From the NCBI GenBank assembly GCA_902557935.1, contig CACECJ010000002.1, positions 30,660 to 94,659 on the forward strand: a stretch of 64,000 nt of DNA, in the 5' to 3' direction. This DNA comes from an uncultured Pelagibacteraceae bacterium. GTDB lineage: Bacteria; Pseudomonadota; Alphaproteobacteria; Pelagibacterales; Pelagibacteraceae. A model generated the notes under the pieces. The model was not told where the DNA came from, did not search any database, and was given only the letters and a program-made list of their open reading frames with translations. Positions within the stretch are counted from its first letter, which is position 1; each line of letters begins with the position of its first letter. Below are positions 19,238 to 29,162 of this stretch, piece by piece. The position numbers and the translations under genes were made by a program.

Positions 19238-21130
19238 TTAGATTGCTGGTTTAGGTTTTAATCCTAACGATCCTAGTGCTGATGATTTATTGTCATCACT
19301 TTCCTCTTCTTTGAAAGATCTTGTCGGTTTAATATTTTTCAAAATTAAATCTCTAATTTCATCACCAGATAAAGTTTCATAAATTAATAGAGCTTTAGCA
19401 ATTTTGTGAAGATCATCGATTTTGTCTGTTAGAACTTTTCTTGCTCTTTCGTAGCCTTTATCTACTATTTTTTTTACTTCGGCATCAATTTTTCTAGCCG
19501 TGTCCTCTGACATATTTTGTTGTTTAGTTACTGACCTACCTAAAAAAACTTCTTCTTCATTTTCACCATATGCTATAGTACCAAGTTCTGTGCTCATCCC
19601 ATATTTTGTAACCATGTTTTTTGCCATTTTTGTAACCATATCAATATCTGAAGATGCGCCAGAAGTAACTTTATCATGTCCAAAAATTATTTCTTCAGCT
19701 ATTCTTCCGCCCATAGCTACAGCAATATCTGCATGCATTTTTTCTCTAGAAACTGATAATTGATCTCTCTCTGGCAATCTCATTACCATTCCCAAAGCTC
19801 TTCCTCTTGGAATAATAGTTGCTTTATGAATTGGATCAGATGCTTTTTCATTAAGCGCAACAATTGCATGGCCACCTTCGTGATAAGCTGTCAATTTTTT
19901 CTCGTCTTCTGACATTACCATTGATCTTCTTTCTGCTCCCATCATAACCTTGTCTTTTGCTTCTTCTACATCAGACATTGTTACAACTCTCTTATTTTTC
20001 CTAGCTGCTAGTAGAGCAGACTCATTAATTAAATTTGCTAAATCAGCACCAGAGAAACCAGGGGTTCCTCTAGCAATTGTTCTTAATTTTACATCAGGCC
20101 CTACATTTACCTTTTTGACGTGAACTTTTAAAATAGCTTCTCTGCCTATTATGTCAGGATTACCTACAACTACTTGCCTGTCAAATCTACCTGGCCTCAA
20201 TAAAGCGGGATCAAGAACATCTGGTCTATTAGTTGCTGCGATTAAAATAATACCCTCATTAGTGTCGAAACCATCCATTTCTACAAGAAGCTGATTTAAG
20301 GTTTGTTCTCTCTCGTCATTACCTCCGCCTAATCCAGCTCCTCTACTTCTACCTACCGCATCTATTTCATCAATAAAAATTATACATGGTGAATGTTTTT
20401 TTCCTTGTTCAAACATGTCTCTTACTCTAGATGCTCCAACTCCTACAAACATTTCGACAAAATCAGATCCGGAAATTGAAAAGAATGGCACATTAGCCTC
20501 TCCAGCAATAGCTTTAGCTAAAAGTGTCTTACCTGTACCTGGTGGACCTATTAAAAGTGCACCTTTTGGAATTTTACCTCCCAATCTGCTAAATTTTTTT
20601 GGATCTTTTAAAAATTCAACTATTTCTTCTACTTCTTCTTTTGCTTCCTCAACACCAGCAACATCATTGAAGGTAACTTTGCCTTGAGCCTCATTTAAAA
20701 GTTTTGCTTTAGATCTTCCGAAGCCCATTGCACCACCTTTTCCTCCTTGCATTTGACGCATAAAAAATATCCAAACACCTATTAATAACAACATAGGGAA
20801 CCAAGATAATAGAATACCTAATAATGATGGCATTTTATCTTCTTGAGGCGAAGCTACAATACTTACTCCGTTTGATGAAAGTTTATCAACTAGCTCGGGA
20901 TAATTAGGTGAATATGTTGTAAAATTATTTCCATCGGCTAAAACACCTTTAATGTTATTGCCTTGAATTTGAACTTCAACAACTCTCCCAGCCTCTACCT
21001 CATTTAAGAAATTTGAAAATGCAAGGGAGTTTTGTTGTCTGTTTATTTTTTCTGGATCTTGAAACATATTGAATAATCCTACTGATAATAAGACTATTAT
21101 GACCCACATGACTAAATTTTTTACATTCAT
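19238..21130 (-). CDS. ftsH: ATP-dependent zinc metalloprotease FtsH
   Basis: This membrane-anchored AAA+ protease degrades misfolded membrane proteins and short-lived regulators. The 630-residue protein has two N-terminal membrane segments (about residues 5-20 and 103-123) around a small periplasmic domain. Walker A is GPPGTGKT at 195-202, Walker B is [11 protein letters not shown], the second region of homology is [20 protein letters not shown], and the zinc site is [10 protein letters not shown] near 417. The 96-base gap upstream is AT-rich with no clear promoter. In many proteobacteria ftsH lies next to folP, glmM and tilS, as here. Confidence 0.98.
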   Translation of the reverse strand: MNVKNLVMWVIIVLLSVGLFNMFQDPEKINRQQNSLAFSNFLNEVEAGRVVEVQIQGNNIKGVLADGNNFTTYSPNYPELVDKLSSNGVSIVASPQEDKMPSLLGILLSWFPMLLLIGVWIFFMRQMQGGKGGAMGFGRSKAKLLNEAQGKVTFNDVAGVEEAKEEVEEIVEFLKDPKKFSRLGGKIPKGALLIGPPGTGKTLLAKAIAGEANVPFFSISGSDFVEMFVGVGASRVRDMFEQGKKHSPCIIFIDEIDAVGRSRGAGLGGGNDEREQTLNQLLVEMDGFDTNEGIILIAATNRPDVLDPALLRPGRFDRQVVVGNPDIIGREAILKVHVKKVNVGPDVKLRTIARGTPGFSGADLANLINESALLAARKNKRVVTMSDVEEAKDKVMMGAERRSMVMSEDEKKLTAYHEGGHAIVALNEKASDPIHKATIIPRGRALGMVMRLPERDQLSVSREKMHADIAVAMGGRIAEEIIFGHDKVTSGASSDIDMVTKMAKNMVTKYGMSTELGTIAYGENEEEVFLGRSVTKQQNMSEDTARKIDAEVKKIVDKGYERARKVLTDKIDDLHKIAKALLIYETLSGDEIRDLILKNIKPTRSFKEEESDDNKSSALGSLGLKPKPAI

Positions 21131-21226
21131 AATTTAATAAATAATCATTAAAAATTGATTAACAAGTATACTAATAAAAAATATTAAGTTGTAAATAAGA
21201 CAAAATATAACAATTTTAGAGGAATA

Positions 21227-22246
21227 TTACTTTTTTTCCAATTTTAAGGTCAAATAACCTGGTTTCTTTATAAATAAACACCCCCCGAGAGTAGATCTAG
21301 AAAAATTTCTGTTACTTAAATTATTTATCAAATTCATAACTTTTTTTGATCTTAGATTATAATAGTTGCCTTTAAGAGTTCTAATTGAATTATTGATTAA
21401 AGTCATTTTTGTCTCATTATTTAAACAGTTAAATTTTGTGGTATTAATCAGTAATAAATTTTTTCTTTTCCTTACTATTTCTTTAAAAGTTTTTTTAAAA
21501 TAACTCTCCAAAGTTGAGCTGCTAGAGGCTAAATTATTAATAGATCTTATAATCTGATCATAATTTATTCCACTTTGCTCTAAGGGTTTTTTTAGTTTTC
21601 TTATATTAGTTCTTAAATACTTCGAATTGTAATTAGATGGGTCTTTAATATATTTGCCGAATACTAATCTCGAAATTTTTATCAATTGATTTTTTTTTAC
21701 ATCAAGCAATGGCCTATAAATCTTAGCTTTGTTATTAAAACTACTAAGTGTTTTCATAGCTGATAAACCTTTTAATCCACTTCCCCTTGAAAGACGAATT
21801 AAAAAGGTCTCGACTTGATCTTCTAAATTATGAGCAGTTAGTATAACTTTGGCTTTTTGTTTGGAGCAATACTCTTGCAATTTCGTATATCTTATTAATC
21901 TAGCCTCATTTTGAATGTTTTTTTTAATTTTTTTTCTATTGGTAAAAATTTTCAATTTAATTTTTTTCGTTTTCAAAAGATTTTTAACTTGTAAGGCCTC
22001 TTTCCCTGAATTTTTTCTAATATTATGATTTATCAAAACATAATAAATTTTTGTTTTGTGCTCATAACTAAAAGATTTTGCCAAGGCGGCTAAGGCTAGA
22101 CTATCTGGACCGCCAGAAACTGCAATTATCAATTTTTCTTGTTTTAAAATTTTAAGTTTTTTTTTAAAATCTAAATAAATTATTCTAAGATCATTAAAAT
22201 CTTTAAAATTGTTTTTAAGATTTACAATTGAATTTTTTTTGCTCAT
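21227..22246 (-). CDS. tilS: tRNA(Ile)-lysidine synthase
   Basis: This enzyme adds lysine to C34 of the CAU-anticodon tRNA-Ile so that it reads AUA, an essential task in this AUA-rich genome. The 339-residue protein has the PP-loop IIAVSGGPDSLALAAL near residue 41 and the downstream ATP-pyrophosphatase blocks TAHNLEDQVETFLIRLSRGSGLKGL. The C-terminal region is short and lysine-rich. The track start overlaps the end of cpoB by 32 bases. No in-frame ATG follows soon enough to leave the SGGPDS loop with a normal N-terminus, so this start was kept. Confidence 0.92.
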   Translation of the reverse strand: MSKKNSIVNLKNNFKDFNDLRIIYLDFKKKLKILKQEKLIIAVSGGPDSLALAALAKSFSYEHKTKIYYVLINHNIRKNSGKEALQVKNLLKTKKIKLKIFTNRKKIKKNIQNEARLIRYTKLQEYCSKQKAKVILTAHNLEDQVETFLIRLSRGSGLKGLSAMKTLSSFNNKAKIYRPLLDVKKNQLIKISRLVFGKYIKDPSNYNSKYLRTNIRKLKKPLEQSGINYDQIIRSINNLASSSSTLESYFKKTFKEIVRKRKNLLLINTTKFNCLNNETKMTLINNSIRTLKGNYYNLRSKKVMNLINNLSNRNFSRSTLGGCLFIKKPGYLTLKLEKK

Positions 22247-23201
22247 ATTGAGCTTTTTGTAACACAGACTTGCTAGCTTTTGGATATTCTTTTTTAATAC
22301 CAGATATCATCTTACATCCTTGGTCTTTTTCGCCTAGTTGAACCATGGTGATACCTAACTTTAATAAATTATCTGGAGCTTTAATACTTTTCGGATAATT
22401 TTGATACCCGTCCAAGTATGCTGTAGCGGCGTCAGAATAAAGTTGTCTTATTCTAAAAGTTTCCCCGTACCAATATTGTGCACTACCGGCTAAGTCATGG
22501 TCTTTATTTTTTTCTATGAATTCTGCTAGTGCAAACTCAGCAGTTTCATAATCTCCTATCTTCATAAAGCTTACTGCAAAATCATATTGCTCTTTAGGTG
22601 GTTTGTTAGGAAGTAATGATTCTTTTTTTTCTGGCTCTTCAGTTATAACTGTTTGAGCACTCTCAACTGAATTTAATGTTTGATTAGCAGGTAAGTTCTG
22701 AGTTTTATACCCAGGATTAGCTCCAAAGTCCTGTGGTTTACTTGTGCCAGGAAGTTGAACTTGTTTTTTTTCTTTGATTTGAGTTGATCCAGACTCTAAA
22801 TCTGAAAATCTAAGCTGAGTATCAGATTGTATCTTTGTAACTCTTGTTGACAACTTATCTAATTTGAAATTAACTTCCTCAAACTTATTCGTCAATTCAC
22901 GAAATTGATCTTCTATATTATTTAATTTTAAAAGATGTTTAGTTAGAATATCTTCATTTAATCCATCCGATTTTAATGAAGATTTAAGTGCAGAAGATGC
23001 TGTAACATCGGATTTATTATAAACTGCTTTTTCTAAAGTTTTAAGATCTTTAGTTATTACTTGTATTTGATCAGAAATAGACTTTAGATAAATTTCTTCT
23101 TCCTCGGCATTTAAAAATGTAAAGAATGTTAGAATCGCAAATACCAAAAAATTTATTTTTTTAAATTCTCTGATGAAAATCATAGTTCTTTTTAATTTCA
23201 C
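22215..23201 (-). CDS. cpoB: Cell division coordinator CpoB / YbgF
   Basis: This periplasmic protein of the Tol-Pal system coordinates outer-membrane constriction with peptidoglycan synthesis. After a signal peptide (FLVFAILTFFTFLNA) there is a helical coiled-coil part (about residues 35-130), a linker, and C-terminal tetratricopeptide-like repeats from about residue 205 (PPKEQYDFAVSFMKIGDYETA...). The track start is a GTG at 23201 with no ribosome-binding site; an ATG six codons later (23183, MIFIREFKK) keeps the whole signal peptide and may be the true start. A strong terminator lies just upstream, after pal. Confidence 0.88.
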   Translation of the reverse strand: MKLKRTMIFIREFKKINFLVFAILTFFTFLNAEEEEIYLKSISDQIQVITKDLKTLEKAVYNKSDVTASSALKSSLKSDGLNEDILTKHLLKLNNIEDQFRELTNKFEEVNFKLDKLSTRVTKIQSDTQLRFSDLESGSTQIKEKKQVQLPGTSKPQDFGANPGYKTQNLPANQTLNSVESAQTVITEEPEKKESLLPNKPPKEQYDFAVSFMKIGDYETAEFALAEFIEKNKDHDLAGSAQYWYGETFRIRQLYSDAATAYLDGYQNYPKSIKAPDNLLKLGITMVQLGEKDQGCKMISGIKKEYPKASKSVLQKAQYEQKKFNCKS

Positions 23202-23210
23202 AAAATGGCA

Positions 23211-23249
23211 AAAAAAAGACCCTTTAATATCTTATATTAAAGGGTCTTT
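23211..23249 (-). terminator. Rho-independent terminator after pal
   Basis: A perfect 16-bp inverted repeat, AAAGACCCTTTAATAT / ATATTAAAGGGTCTTT, surrounds a 3-base loop. On the minus strand it ends in a run of eight T, overlapping the base of the stem. This is a textbook intrinsic terminator for the tolQRAB-pal transcript. It stands between pal and cpoB and so partly separates cpoB-tilS from the upstream genes. Confidence 0.9.
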
Positions 23250-23265
23250 AAGTTTTGTAAGTTAT

Positions 23266-23742
23266 TTAATTTACTTTGACTGTTACTGATCTTCTATTTT
23301 GTGACCAAGATAATGGCGAAGATTTTGGATTAACTGGTTTTTCCTTTCCGTAACTAATTACTGAAATCCGTTTACCCGATATTCCATAAGTCATTAAATA
23401 ATCTCTAGCTGCATTTGCTCGTCTTTCGCCTAATGCTAAGTTATATTCTCTTGTTCCTCTTTCATCAGCATGACCCTCGATTGTAACATTAAGATTTTTA
23501 TTTTTTCTTAAATACGTAGCTTGTTTTCTTAATGTTGCTCTTGAAGCAGTTGTCAAAGAAGATTTATTAGTTGCAAAAAACACTCTGTCAGGAACACCGG
23601 TTGCTAAAAACTCAACTGTCTCTTTTCCAGTATACACATCTCCGTCAATATCACCTGATTTTTTTGCCGTAGAACATGCGCTTAGTAAAAGTGTAGTAAA
23701 TATTACTAAAAATATGTTTTTTAAATTCGTTTTCAATGTCAT
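23266..23742 (-). CDS. pal: Peptidoglycan-associated lipoprotein Pal
   Basis: This outer-membrane lipoprotein binds peptidoglycan and TolB. Its 158 residues start with a lipoprotein signal peptide with lipobox LLSAC (Cys near residue 23). The C-terminal OmpA-like domain shows the peptidoglycan-binding NVTIEGHADERGTREYNLALGERRANAARDYL. A good Shine-Dalgarno (AGGGG) lies about 6 bases before the ATG. It is followed by a strong terminator, consistent with high, separately terminated expression. Confidence 0.97.
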   Translation of the reverse strand: MTLKTNLKNIFLVIFTTLLLSACSTAKKSGDIDGDVYTGKETVEFLATGVPDRVFFATNKSSLTTASRATLRKQATYLRKNKNLNVTIEGHADERGTREYNLALGERRANAARDYLMTYGISGKRISVISYGKEKPVNPKSSPLSWSQNRRSVTVKVN

Positions 23743-23817
23743 TTTATCCCCTAGGTTTATTGTGGTTATTTCAAATTATTAGAAATTATTCAAGTATATT
23801 TTGCATAAAATTCAACC

Positions 23818-25155
23818 TCACTTAGATAATAAAGAGGACCAAGATGGGTCTGAAGCGTCAGTTTTCGTAGAAAGCCTTCTTTCATTGTATCCTGTTATAT
23901 CAATAGACCATAATTTTGCGGAAAATCCCTCTCCTTTTTCCCCCGCTTTTGTTTCTCTATAAAACACTAAAACTCTTCCATTGGGAGACCACGAGGGAGC
24001 TTCCTGATAGTAATTTTCGGTAAGTAATCTTTCACCTGTTCCATCAGTTCTCATCACGCCAATAAAAAATCTTCCTTTATGCATTTTGGTAAAAGCTATT
24101 AAGTCCCCTCTAGGTGACCACACCGGTGTTCCATATATTCCCTTACCAAATGTAATTCTTTTTACATTTCTCCCGTCACTTCTCATAACATAAATTTGTT
24201 GTAAACCACTTCTATCAGAATTAAAGGCAATAAATTTACCATCTGGTGAAAATGAAGGAGAGGTATCTATAGATGAATGTTCGGTTATTCGCTCTACAAC
24301 TCTAGTGTCCAAATCCATTGTATAGATATCTGAGTTTCCATCCTTAGCAAAACTCATTATAATTTTTTTTCCGTTTGGTGAAAATCTTGGAGCGAATGTC
24401 ATTCCTGGAAAATTACCAACAACTTCTTGAGTACCGGTTTCAATATCTAAAAGATAAACTCTTGGCATATTTCTAAAATATGACATATAGGTAACCATTT
24501 GATTAGTTGGATTAAATCTTGGTGTGAGAACTAGTTCATTACCTAAAGTAAGATATTTTGTATTAAATCCATCTTGATCCATTATCGCAAGCTTTTTAAC
24601 TCTTTGATTTTTTGGTCCACTTTCGGCTACATATATTATTCTTGTATCGAAGTAACCCTCCTCACCTGTTAGTCTCTCATAAATTTTATCTGAAATTATA
24701 TGAGCCACCCTTCTCCAATTAGAAGGAGTGGTCGTAAACGCTAAGGCTGTCATTTCTTGAGCAGCAGTTAAATCCCATAATCTAAACTCAACTTTTAATT
24801 TACCGTTTTTAATTAAAAGTTTCCCAGTCACTAACGCTTGTGCTTTTATCAATCTCCAATCTTCGAATCTCGGTTTAAGATGTGCGATGTCTGGTTTTTG
24901 AACAAACGCATCCCTTTTCAATGGATTAAACAAACCTGTACTTTTAAAGTTTTTCTCAATTATTTCAGATATATTTAAACCCAAGTCTTTTATTTTCAAA
25001 TTTTCAACTTTTTCAGAACTAATATCTACATGCAACGGTGATACTGCGATCGGCAAAGGATCTAAATTACCTCGCGTAATATCGATCTCAATTAATGCGT
25101 GTAGATTTTTTAAAGAAAATAAATTGAATAAAATTATAAAGAAAATTTTTTTCAT
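23818..25155 (-). CDS. tolB: Tol-Pal system protein TolB
   Basis: This periplasmic beta-propeller protein links Pal to TolA. It has 445 residues with a signal peptide ([19 protein letters not shown]), an N-terminal alpha/beta domain to about residue 160, and WD40-like PD40 repeats. The repeats are recognisable from recurring SPxGKxIxFxSDRxGxxxIYxM blocks, for example [23 protein letters not shown]. It lies 2 bases from tolA in the same operon. Confidence 0.96.
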   Translation of the reverse strand: MKKIFFIILFNLFSLKNLHALIEIDITRGNLDPLPIAVSPLHVDISSEKVENLKIKDLGLNISEIIEKNFKSTGLFNPLKRDAFVQKPDIAHLKPRFEDWRLIKAQALVTGKLLIKNGKLKVEFRLWDLTAAQEMTALAFTTTPSNWRRVAHIISDKIYERLTGEEGYFDTRIIYVAESGPKNQRVKKLAIMDQDGFNTKYLTLGNELVLTPRFNPTNQMVTYMSYFRNMPRVYLLDIETGTQEVVGNFPGMTFAPRFSPNGKKIIMSFAKDGNSDIYTMDLDTRVVERITEHSSIDTSPSFSPDGKFIAFNSDRSGLQQIYVMRSDGRNVKRITFGKGIYGTPVWSPRGDLIAFTKMHKGRFFIGVMRTDGTGERLLTENYYQEAPSWSPNGRVLVFYRETKAGEKGEGFSAKLWSIDITGYNERRLSTKTDASDPSWSSLLSK

Positions 25156-25157
25156 TT

Positions 25158-25967
25158 TTAACCTTTTAACATTTCAGCTGGGTTAAAATTTAATTGTATA
25201 TTTTTCCACTTTTCATAACCAGTTGGTGGTACTTTAAGAGGCTGACACAATCTAACTGCTCTTAGTGCACTTTCAGCCAAAACTTTATAAAATTTTTGCC
25301 CTGGTTTATTCATCCTTTCGTGATCTAATATCTCTGATTTCATAATTGTTCCATCTTTTTTAAGCTGCAATTTGACCCTAACCAGTAGATTTTGGTCATA
25401 AGGTAATCCAAGTGGAACACTCCAACAACCAAATATTTGGGCTCTCAAAGCGTCCTCTTGAGACAAAGTAAGACCAGATGCAAATGAATTTTTTTTGCTA
25501 CTTTGAGTAACTTTTTCATTTTGTTTGCTTTGAACTGCTTCGACCTCTTTAGCTTTATCAATTAAAGCTGCTATTTGATTAGTATCAACTAGTTCTTTTT
25601 TTTCAAATTCTGACGATTGTCTTATTTGTGGTTTTACTTCTTCAGGATTCTGCTTTTTTTTGATTATTTGTTTATCTTCTTTTTTTTCGTCTGGTAACGG
25701 AATTCTGTCAGGTTTTTCTTTTGCTTTAGCTGATGGAGGAGCTTGCTCTGATACCACCCTCTCTTCCTCTTTTTTCTTTTTATCTTCAATTATTTTTCTT
25801 GCTTTTGGAGCATATGGAATATTGGTCCTATCTGAAATTTGAATTAATTCCATTGAAACTATAGGAGGTAAATCTACTGGTTCTCTAAGCATAAAAGGTA
25901 AGCTCAAAACTGTAAGAATTATCATTAAAGAATGAAATCCTATTGAGTAAATTAAACTTCTTATCAT
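25158..25967 (-). CDS. tolA: Tol-Pal system protein TolA (TonB-like)
   Basis: This inner-membrane protein spans the periplasm and transmits proton-motive force to TolB-Pal. In its 269 residues there is one N-terminal membrane segment ([22 protein letters not shown]). A long Lys/Glu/Pro-rich helix-forming stretch follows (about residues 55-165), then a compact C-terminal domain with [28 protein letters not shown]. It is shorter than the enteric protein, as usual in alphaproteobacteria. Sequence identity is low, so position between tolR and tolB supports the call. Confidence 0.9.
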   Translation of the reverse strand: MIRSLIYSIGFHSLMIILTVLSLPFMLREPVDLPPIVSMELIQISDRTNIPYAPKARKIIEDKKKKEEERVVSEQAPPSAKAKEKPDRIPLPDEKKEDKQIIKKKQNPEEVKPQIRQSSEFEKKELVDTNQIAALIDKAKEVEAVQSKQNEKVTQSSKKNSFASGLTLSQEDALRAQIFGCWSVPLGLPYDQNLLVRVKLQLKKDGTIMKSEILDHERMNKPGQKFYKVLAESALRAVRLCQPLKVPPTGYEKWKNIQLNFNPAEMLKG

Positions 25968-25975
25968 AATCCATC

Positions 25976-26389
25976 CTAATTTTTATATGGCTCTGAAACT
26001 AACGCCACTTTTGAAAAACCTGCTCCAGAAAGTGTGCCCATAACTTCAAGTACTCTTCCATAATTTATATTTTTGTCTCCTCTCACATAAATTCTTGTAT
26101 CTGTTCTATTTTTGGCAATAGCTAGTAGTTTGGGAACCATTTTTTGATAAGTAACTTGATGCTCTTGAATAAAAATTTCACCTTTTGAATTTATACTGAT
26201 TGTTAAAGGCTCTTGATCATCTGGCAATGAGTCTGCTGCAGACTCAGGTAAATCCACTTGCACACCAACGGTTAGGAGCGGTGCTGTAACCATGAAAATG
26301 ATTAATAAAACTAACATTACATCCACAAAAGGAGTAACATTTATTTCACTCATCGGTTCGTTTTTTGAGCGGTTAAATTTAAATGCCAT
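25976..26389 (-). CDS. tolR: Biopolymer transport protein TolR (ExbD family)
   Basis: This 137-residue inner-membrane protein forms the proton-channel motor with TolQ. The single membrane segment FVDVMLVLLIIFMVTAPLL carries the conserved proton-carrying Asp. The segment is preceded by PMSEINVTPF, the family signature. The periplasmic part binds peptidoglycan in homologues. It lies between tolQ (6-base gap) and tolA (8-base gap). Confidence 0.96.
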   Translation of the reverse strand: MAFKFNRSKNEPMSEINVTPFVDVMLVLLIIFMVTAPLLTVGVQVDLPESAADSLPDDQEPLTISINSKGEIFIQEHQVTYQKMVPKLLAIAKNRTDTRIYVRGDKNINYGRVLEVMGTLSGAGFSKVALVSEPYKN

Positions 26390-26395
26390 TATGAA

Positions 26396-27076
26396 TTAAA
26401 TAATCGATAAAAATCTTTTAGAAAAATTTTCGATTTTAGAAAAATATCTTCTAGAGTCACTGTTAAATTTATTATAAGCAACAACTGCAGGTATGGCGGC
26501 AAGTAGTCCTAAAGCAGTTGCGAATAAAGCCTCAGCTATTCCAGGAGCCACTATTGCTAAACTTGTATTTCTTGAGATAGCTATTGACTGAAATGAATTC
26601 ATTATACCCCAAACTGTGCCAAATAATCCTATAAATGGCGCCGTGGATCCAATAGTTGCTAAATATGTAAAATTTTTTTCTACCTTTTTTAATTCAGTAT
26701 CTGTAGCTATTTCTAAAATTCTTTCAACTCTTGCTGACTGAATAGACGCAGATTGCCTTTTTGTTTTAATTAATTCAGCCATTGCTGCTTTAAAAATAAG
26801 CGTTGCTGGATCTTTTGAATTTAAAGGGAGGTTGTTATTAAAACTTTCAGCAGATTTAGCCTTCCAGAATTTTTTTTCAAAATCATCTGTTGATTTATTG
26901 ATAGTTTTAAAAAGTTTAAATTTATCGAAGATTAGAGCCCATGAAAAAATTGAGCTTGCAATTAATAGTATTATAACAAATTTAACAACAAAGTCTGCTC
27001 TCATGAATAAACTCCATAAAGTAAACTCAGATGCTCCGCCCAATCCCACTACTTGAGATGCTATATCTTGCTCCAT
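26396..27076 (-). CDS. tolQ: Tol-Pal system protein TolQ (MotA/ExbB family)
   Basis: This 226-residue inner-membrane protein is the pentameric part of the TolQR proton channel. Three membrane helices are visible, with FVVKFVIILLIASSIFSWALIFDKF first. The channel-forming pair carries ATIGSTAPFIGLFGTVWGIMNSFQ and GIAEALFATALGLLAAIPAVVAYN, the core motifs of the family. It is first in the tolQRAB-pal operon. The thioesterase gene ybgC, often found just upstream, is absent here. Confidence 0.97.
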   Translation of the reverse strand: MEQDIASQVVGLGGASEFTLWSLFMRADFVVKFVIILLIASSIFSWALIFDKFKLFKTINKSTDDFEKKFWKAKSAESFNNNLPLNSKDPATLIFKAAMAELIKTKRQSASIQSARVERILEIATDTELKKVEKNFTYLATIGSTAPFIGLFGTVWGIMNSFQSIAISRNTSLAIVAPGIAEALFATALGLLAAIPAVVAYNKFNSDSRRYFSKIENFSKRFLSII

Positions 27077-27133
27077 AGTGGTTAATTACTTTTAGATTGT
27101 GTCATGAATTTGGCGTTAATAGTTATTTTGGGT

Positions 27134-27625
27134 TCAATTTTCTTCGGTTAATCTTGTTTCACTGAAAAATCTTGCGATCAGTATGGCATCAGATTTATTA
27201 ACGTCTTTTTTTTTTGATAGTTGATTAGATAGTTTGGGATACATCTCAATTGCTTTAGTTCTACTTGAGTCCTTGGTAGAATTAATTAATTCAAAATGTT
27301 TTTTCCACTTAGATGGTCGAACAAAGAAAATTGGCAGATCTAGAGCAGCACAAATACCTTTAATAGCTCCAAAAGTTTGACCAAAATTAAACATACTTGT
27401 AACACCCTGGCCAGGCATAGCATTTACTTGTTCAACAACAACCGATACTTCATTACTATCTATGATATTTTCTTTTAGTAGGCTTACCAGTAGTGCGCTA
27501 TTTAATTGTCTTTTATTTTTTTTTCCCTCGGACATTACAGGTATGTCAAATATTTTCAGGACCTTGTTATTTTCAAGAATTGCTATTGCTCCACTTAAAC
27601 CGGGATCTATTCCTATAATTTTCAT
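27134..27625 (-). CDS. ruvC: RuvC-like Holliday junction resolvase, phage-like subtype
   Basis: This RNase H-fold nuclease of 163 residues most likely resolves four-way DNA junctions. Acidic active-site residues are visible in IIGIDPGLSGAIAI (Asp near residue 6), VVVEQVNAMPGQG and the C-terminal KSDAILIARF. The middle block MPGQGVTSMFNFGQTFGAIKG and VRPSKWKKHF resemble, from memory, the RuvC-like resolvases of phages rather than the canonical bacterial form (EEVFVNKNPQSALKLGQARG). No ruvA or ruvB follows: the next gene, 57 bases on, is tolQ. Function is inferred from fold only. Confidence 0.8.
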   Translation of the reverse strand: MKIIGIDPGLSGAIAILENNKVLKIFDIPVMSEGKKNKRQLNSALLVSLLKENIIDSNEVSVVVEQVNAMPGQGVTSMFNFGQTFGAIKGICAALDLPIFFVRPSKWKKHFELINSTKDSSRTKAIEMYPKLSNQLSKKKDVNKSDAILIARFFSETRLTEEN

Positions 27626-28353
27626 TATTGTAAATTTTTAATGTTGGCATTGGTAAAGATTTTTTGAACATCATCTAATTCCTCTAACGCGGTTAAAACC
27701 TCTATAAATTTCTCACTCTTATCTTTAGCTAAATCAATAAAATTAATAGGCCTCCACTCTATCGAAGAATAGTGCAATGTTTCAATTTTTTTTTCAAGTT
27801 CCATTTTTATTTTATAAAAATCCTCTTTCTCAGTCAGGATCTCATAAATATTATCTAAAATAATACAGTCTTTTGCTCCAGCATTTATTGTAATTTCAAA
27901 TATTTCTTCCTCGTTAATTTTATTTTTTTCAATATGGATCACTCCACAATTAGAAAACATATGGGTAGTTGATCCTGTCTCCCCTAATCTTCCCCCATTT
28001 TTTTGTAAAATTGTTCTGATACTCGATGCAGATCTATTTTTATTATCGGTCAGAGTCTCTATTATTAAAGCAGTGTTTGATGGTCCAAACCCCTCGTACC
28101 TTAAACTCTCATAATTTTTTTCTCCACTAATTTCTGATTTGCTGATCGCTCTTAAAATATTATCTTTTGGCATGTTGGCATGTTTAGCTGCCTGAATTGC
28201 AGTTCGTAATCTCGGGTTCATATCGGGATCCTTATCTCCTAACTTCGCCGCAACGGTTATTTCTCTTGATAATTTAGAAAAAATTTTAGATCTCTGTTTA
28301 TCTGCTCTGCCTTTTTTATGTTTAATACCTGCCCAATGCGAATGTCCTGCCAT
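27625..28353 (-). CDS. yebC: YebC/PmpR family protein
   Basis: This 242-residue protein belongs to the YebC/PmpR/TACO1 family. Members are described as transcriptional regulators and, more recently, as factors that help ribosomes translate difficult stretches. It has the conserved start MAGHSHWAGIKHKKGRADKQR, then SREITVAAKLG and NMPKDNILRAISK. The family's usual LRTAIQAAKHANMP block is intact. It shares one base with ruvC, a neighbour pair common in bacteria. Confidence 0.94.
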   Translation of the reverse strand: MAGHSHWAGIKHKKGRADKQRSKIFSKLSREITVAAKLGDKDPDMNPRLRTAIQAAKHANMPKDNILRAISKSEISGEKNYESLRYEGFGPSNTALIIETLTDNKNRSASSIRTILQKNGGRLGETGSTTHMFSNCGVIHIEKNKINEEEIFEITINAGAKDCIILDNIYEILTEKEDFYKIKMELEKKIETLHYSSIEWRPINFIDLAKDKSEKFIEVLTALEELDDVQKIFTNANIKNLQ

Positions 28354-28355
28354 AA

Positions 28356-29162
28356 TTAATTAGATAAACTTCCTCCGTGTATCAATCTTGTAATTTTTTT
28401 TGCTAAGCCAGTTTCAAAATCAGTTTCGATAATTACTCCAGATAAAGTTCCCTCACCCTCCGCTGGAAAATGACTAACTGCATCTTTATCTTTTAAAAAT
28501 TTTTTTATTGAGTTTTCTTTATTCATTCCAATTACAGAGTTATAATCACCGCACATACCTATATCTGTTTGATAAGCTGTTCCACCATCTAAAATACGAG
28601 TATCTGCAGTAGGAATATGTGTGTGGGTTCCAATCACACAAGTAGCTTGACCGTCAAAAAAATGACCAGCTGCCATTTTTTCACTTGTGATTTCACCATG
28701 AAAATCTACGACTAAAAAATCTACCTCTTTTTTCAATCGCATTTTATTCTGAATTTCTTTGGCTGTTTTAAATACATCTTCTGTTTTTCTCATGAAAACA
28801 TTTCCCATTAGATTTATTACTCCTACTTTAAAATGTTTATCTTTTGAAATAAATATTTTATATCCTCTGCCTGGAGAACCATTTGCTAAGTTGGCAGGTC
28901 GTAAAAGCCTATTTTCTTTTTCTATAAAATCTGCTGTTTCTTTTTTGTCCCAAATATGGTTTCCAGAAGTAATTACGTCGACTCCTAATCTAAAAAAATC
29001 TTCTGAGATTTCTTTAGTAATGCCTCTGCCATCATCAGAAGCATTTTCTCCATTAACAATTACAAACTCAATTTTATTATTTTTAATAAGCTCTGGAAGT
29101 TTGTTGTATAAAACTTTTCTACCAGAAGCTCCCATAATATCTCCTAAAATTAGTAAGTTCAT
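28356..29162 (-). CDS. YmdB-family metallophosphoesterase (TIGR00282)
   Basis: This 268-residue calcineurin-fold phosphodiesterase binds two metal ions. The metal-binding motifs are LGDIMGASGR at the N-terminus, VNGENASDDGRG, TSGNHIWDKKE, and near the C-terminal half VDFHGEITSEK and GTHTHIPTADTRIL. Homologues such as Bacillus YmdB act as cyclic-nucleotide or RNA phosphodiesterases. The true substrate here is unknown. It overlaps fau by 4 bases and is 2 bases from yebC. Confidence 0.88.
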   Translation of the reverse strand: MNLLILGDIMGASGRKVLYNKLPELIKNNKIEFVIVNGENASDDGRGITKEISEDFFRLGVDVITSGNHIWDKKETADFIEKENRLLRPANLANGSPGRGYKIFISKDKHFKVGVINLMGNVFMRKTEDVFKTAKEIQNKMRLKKEVDFLVVDFHGEITSEKMAAGHFFDGQATCVIGTHTHIPTADTRILDGGTAYQTDIGMCGDYNSVIGMNKENSIKKFLKDKDAVSHFPAEGEGTLSGVIIETDFETGLAKKITRLIHGGSLSN

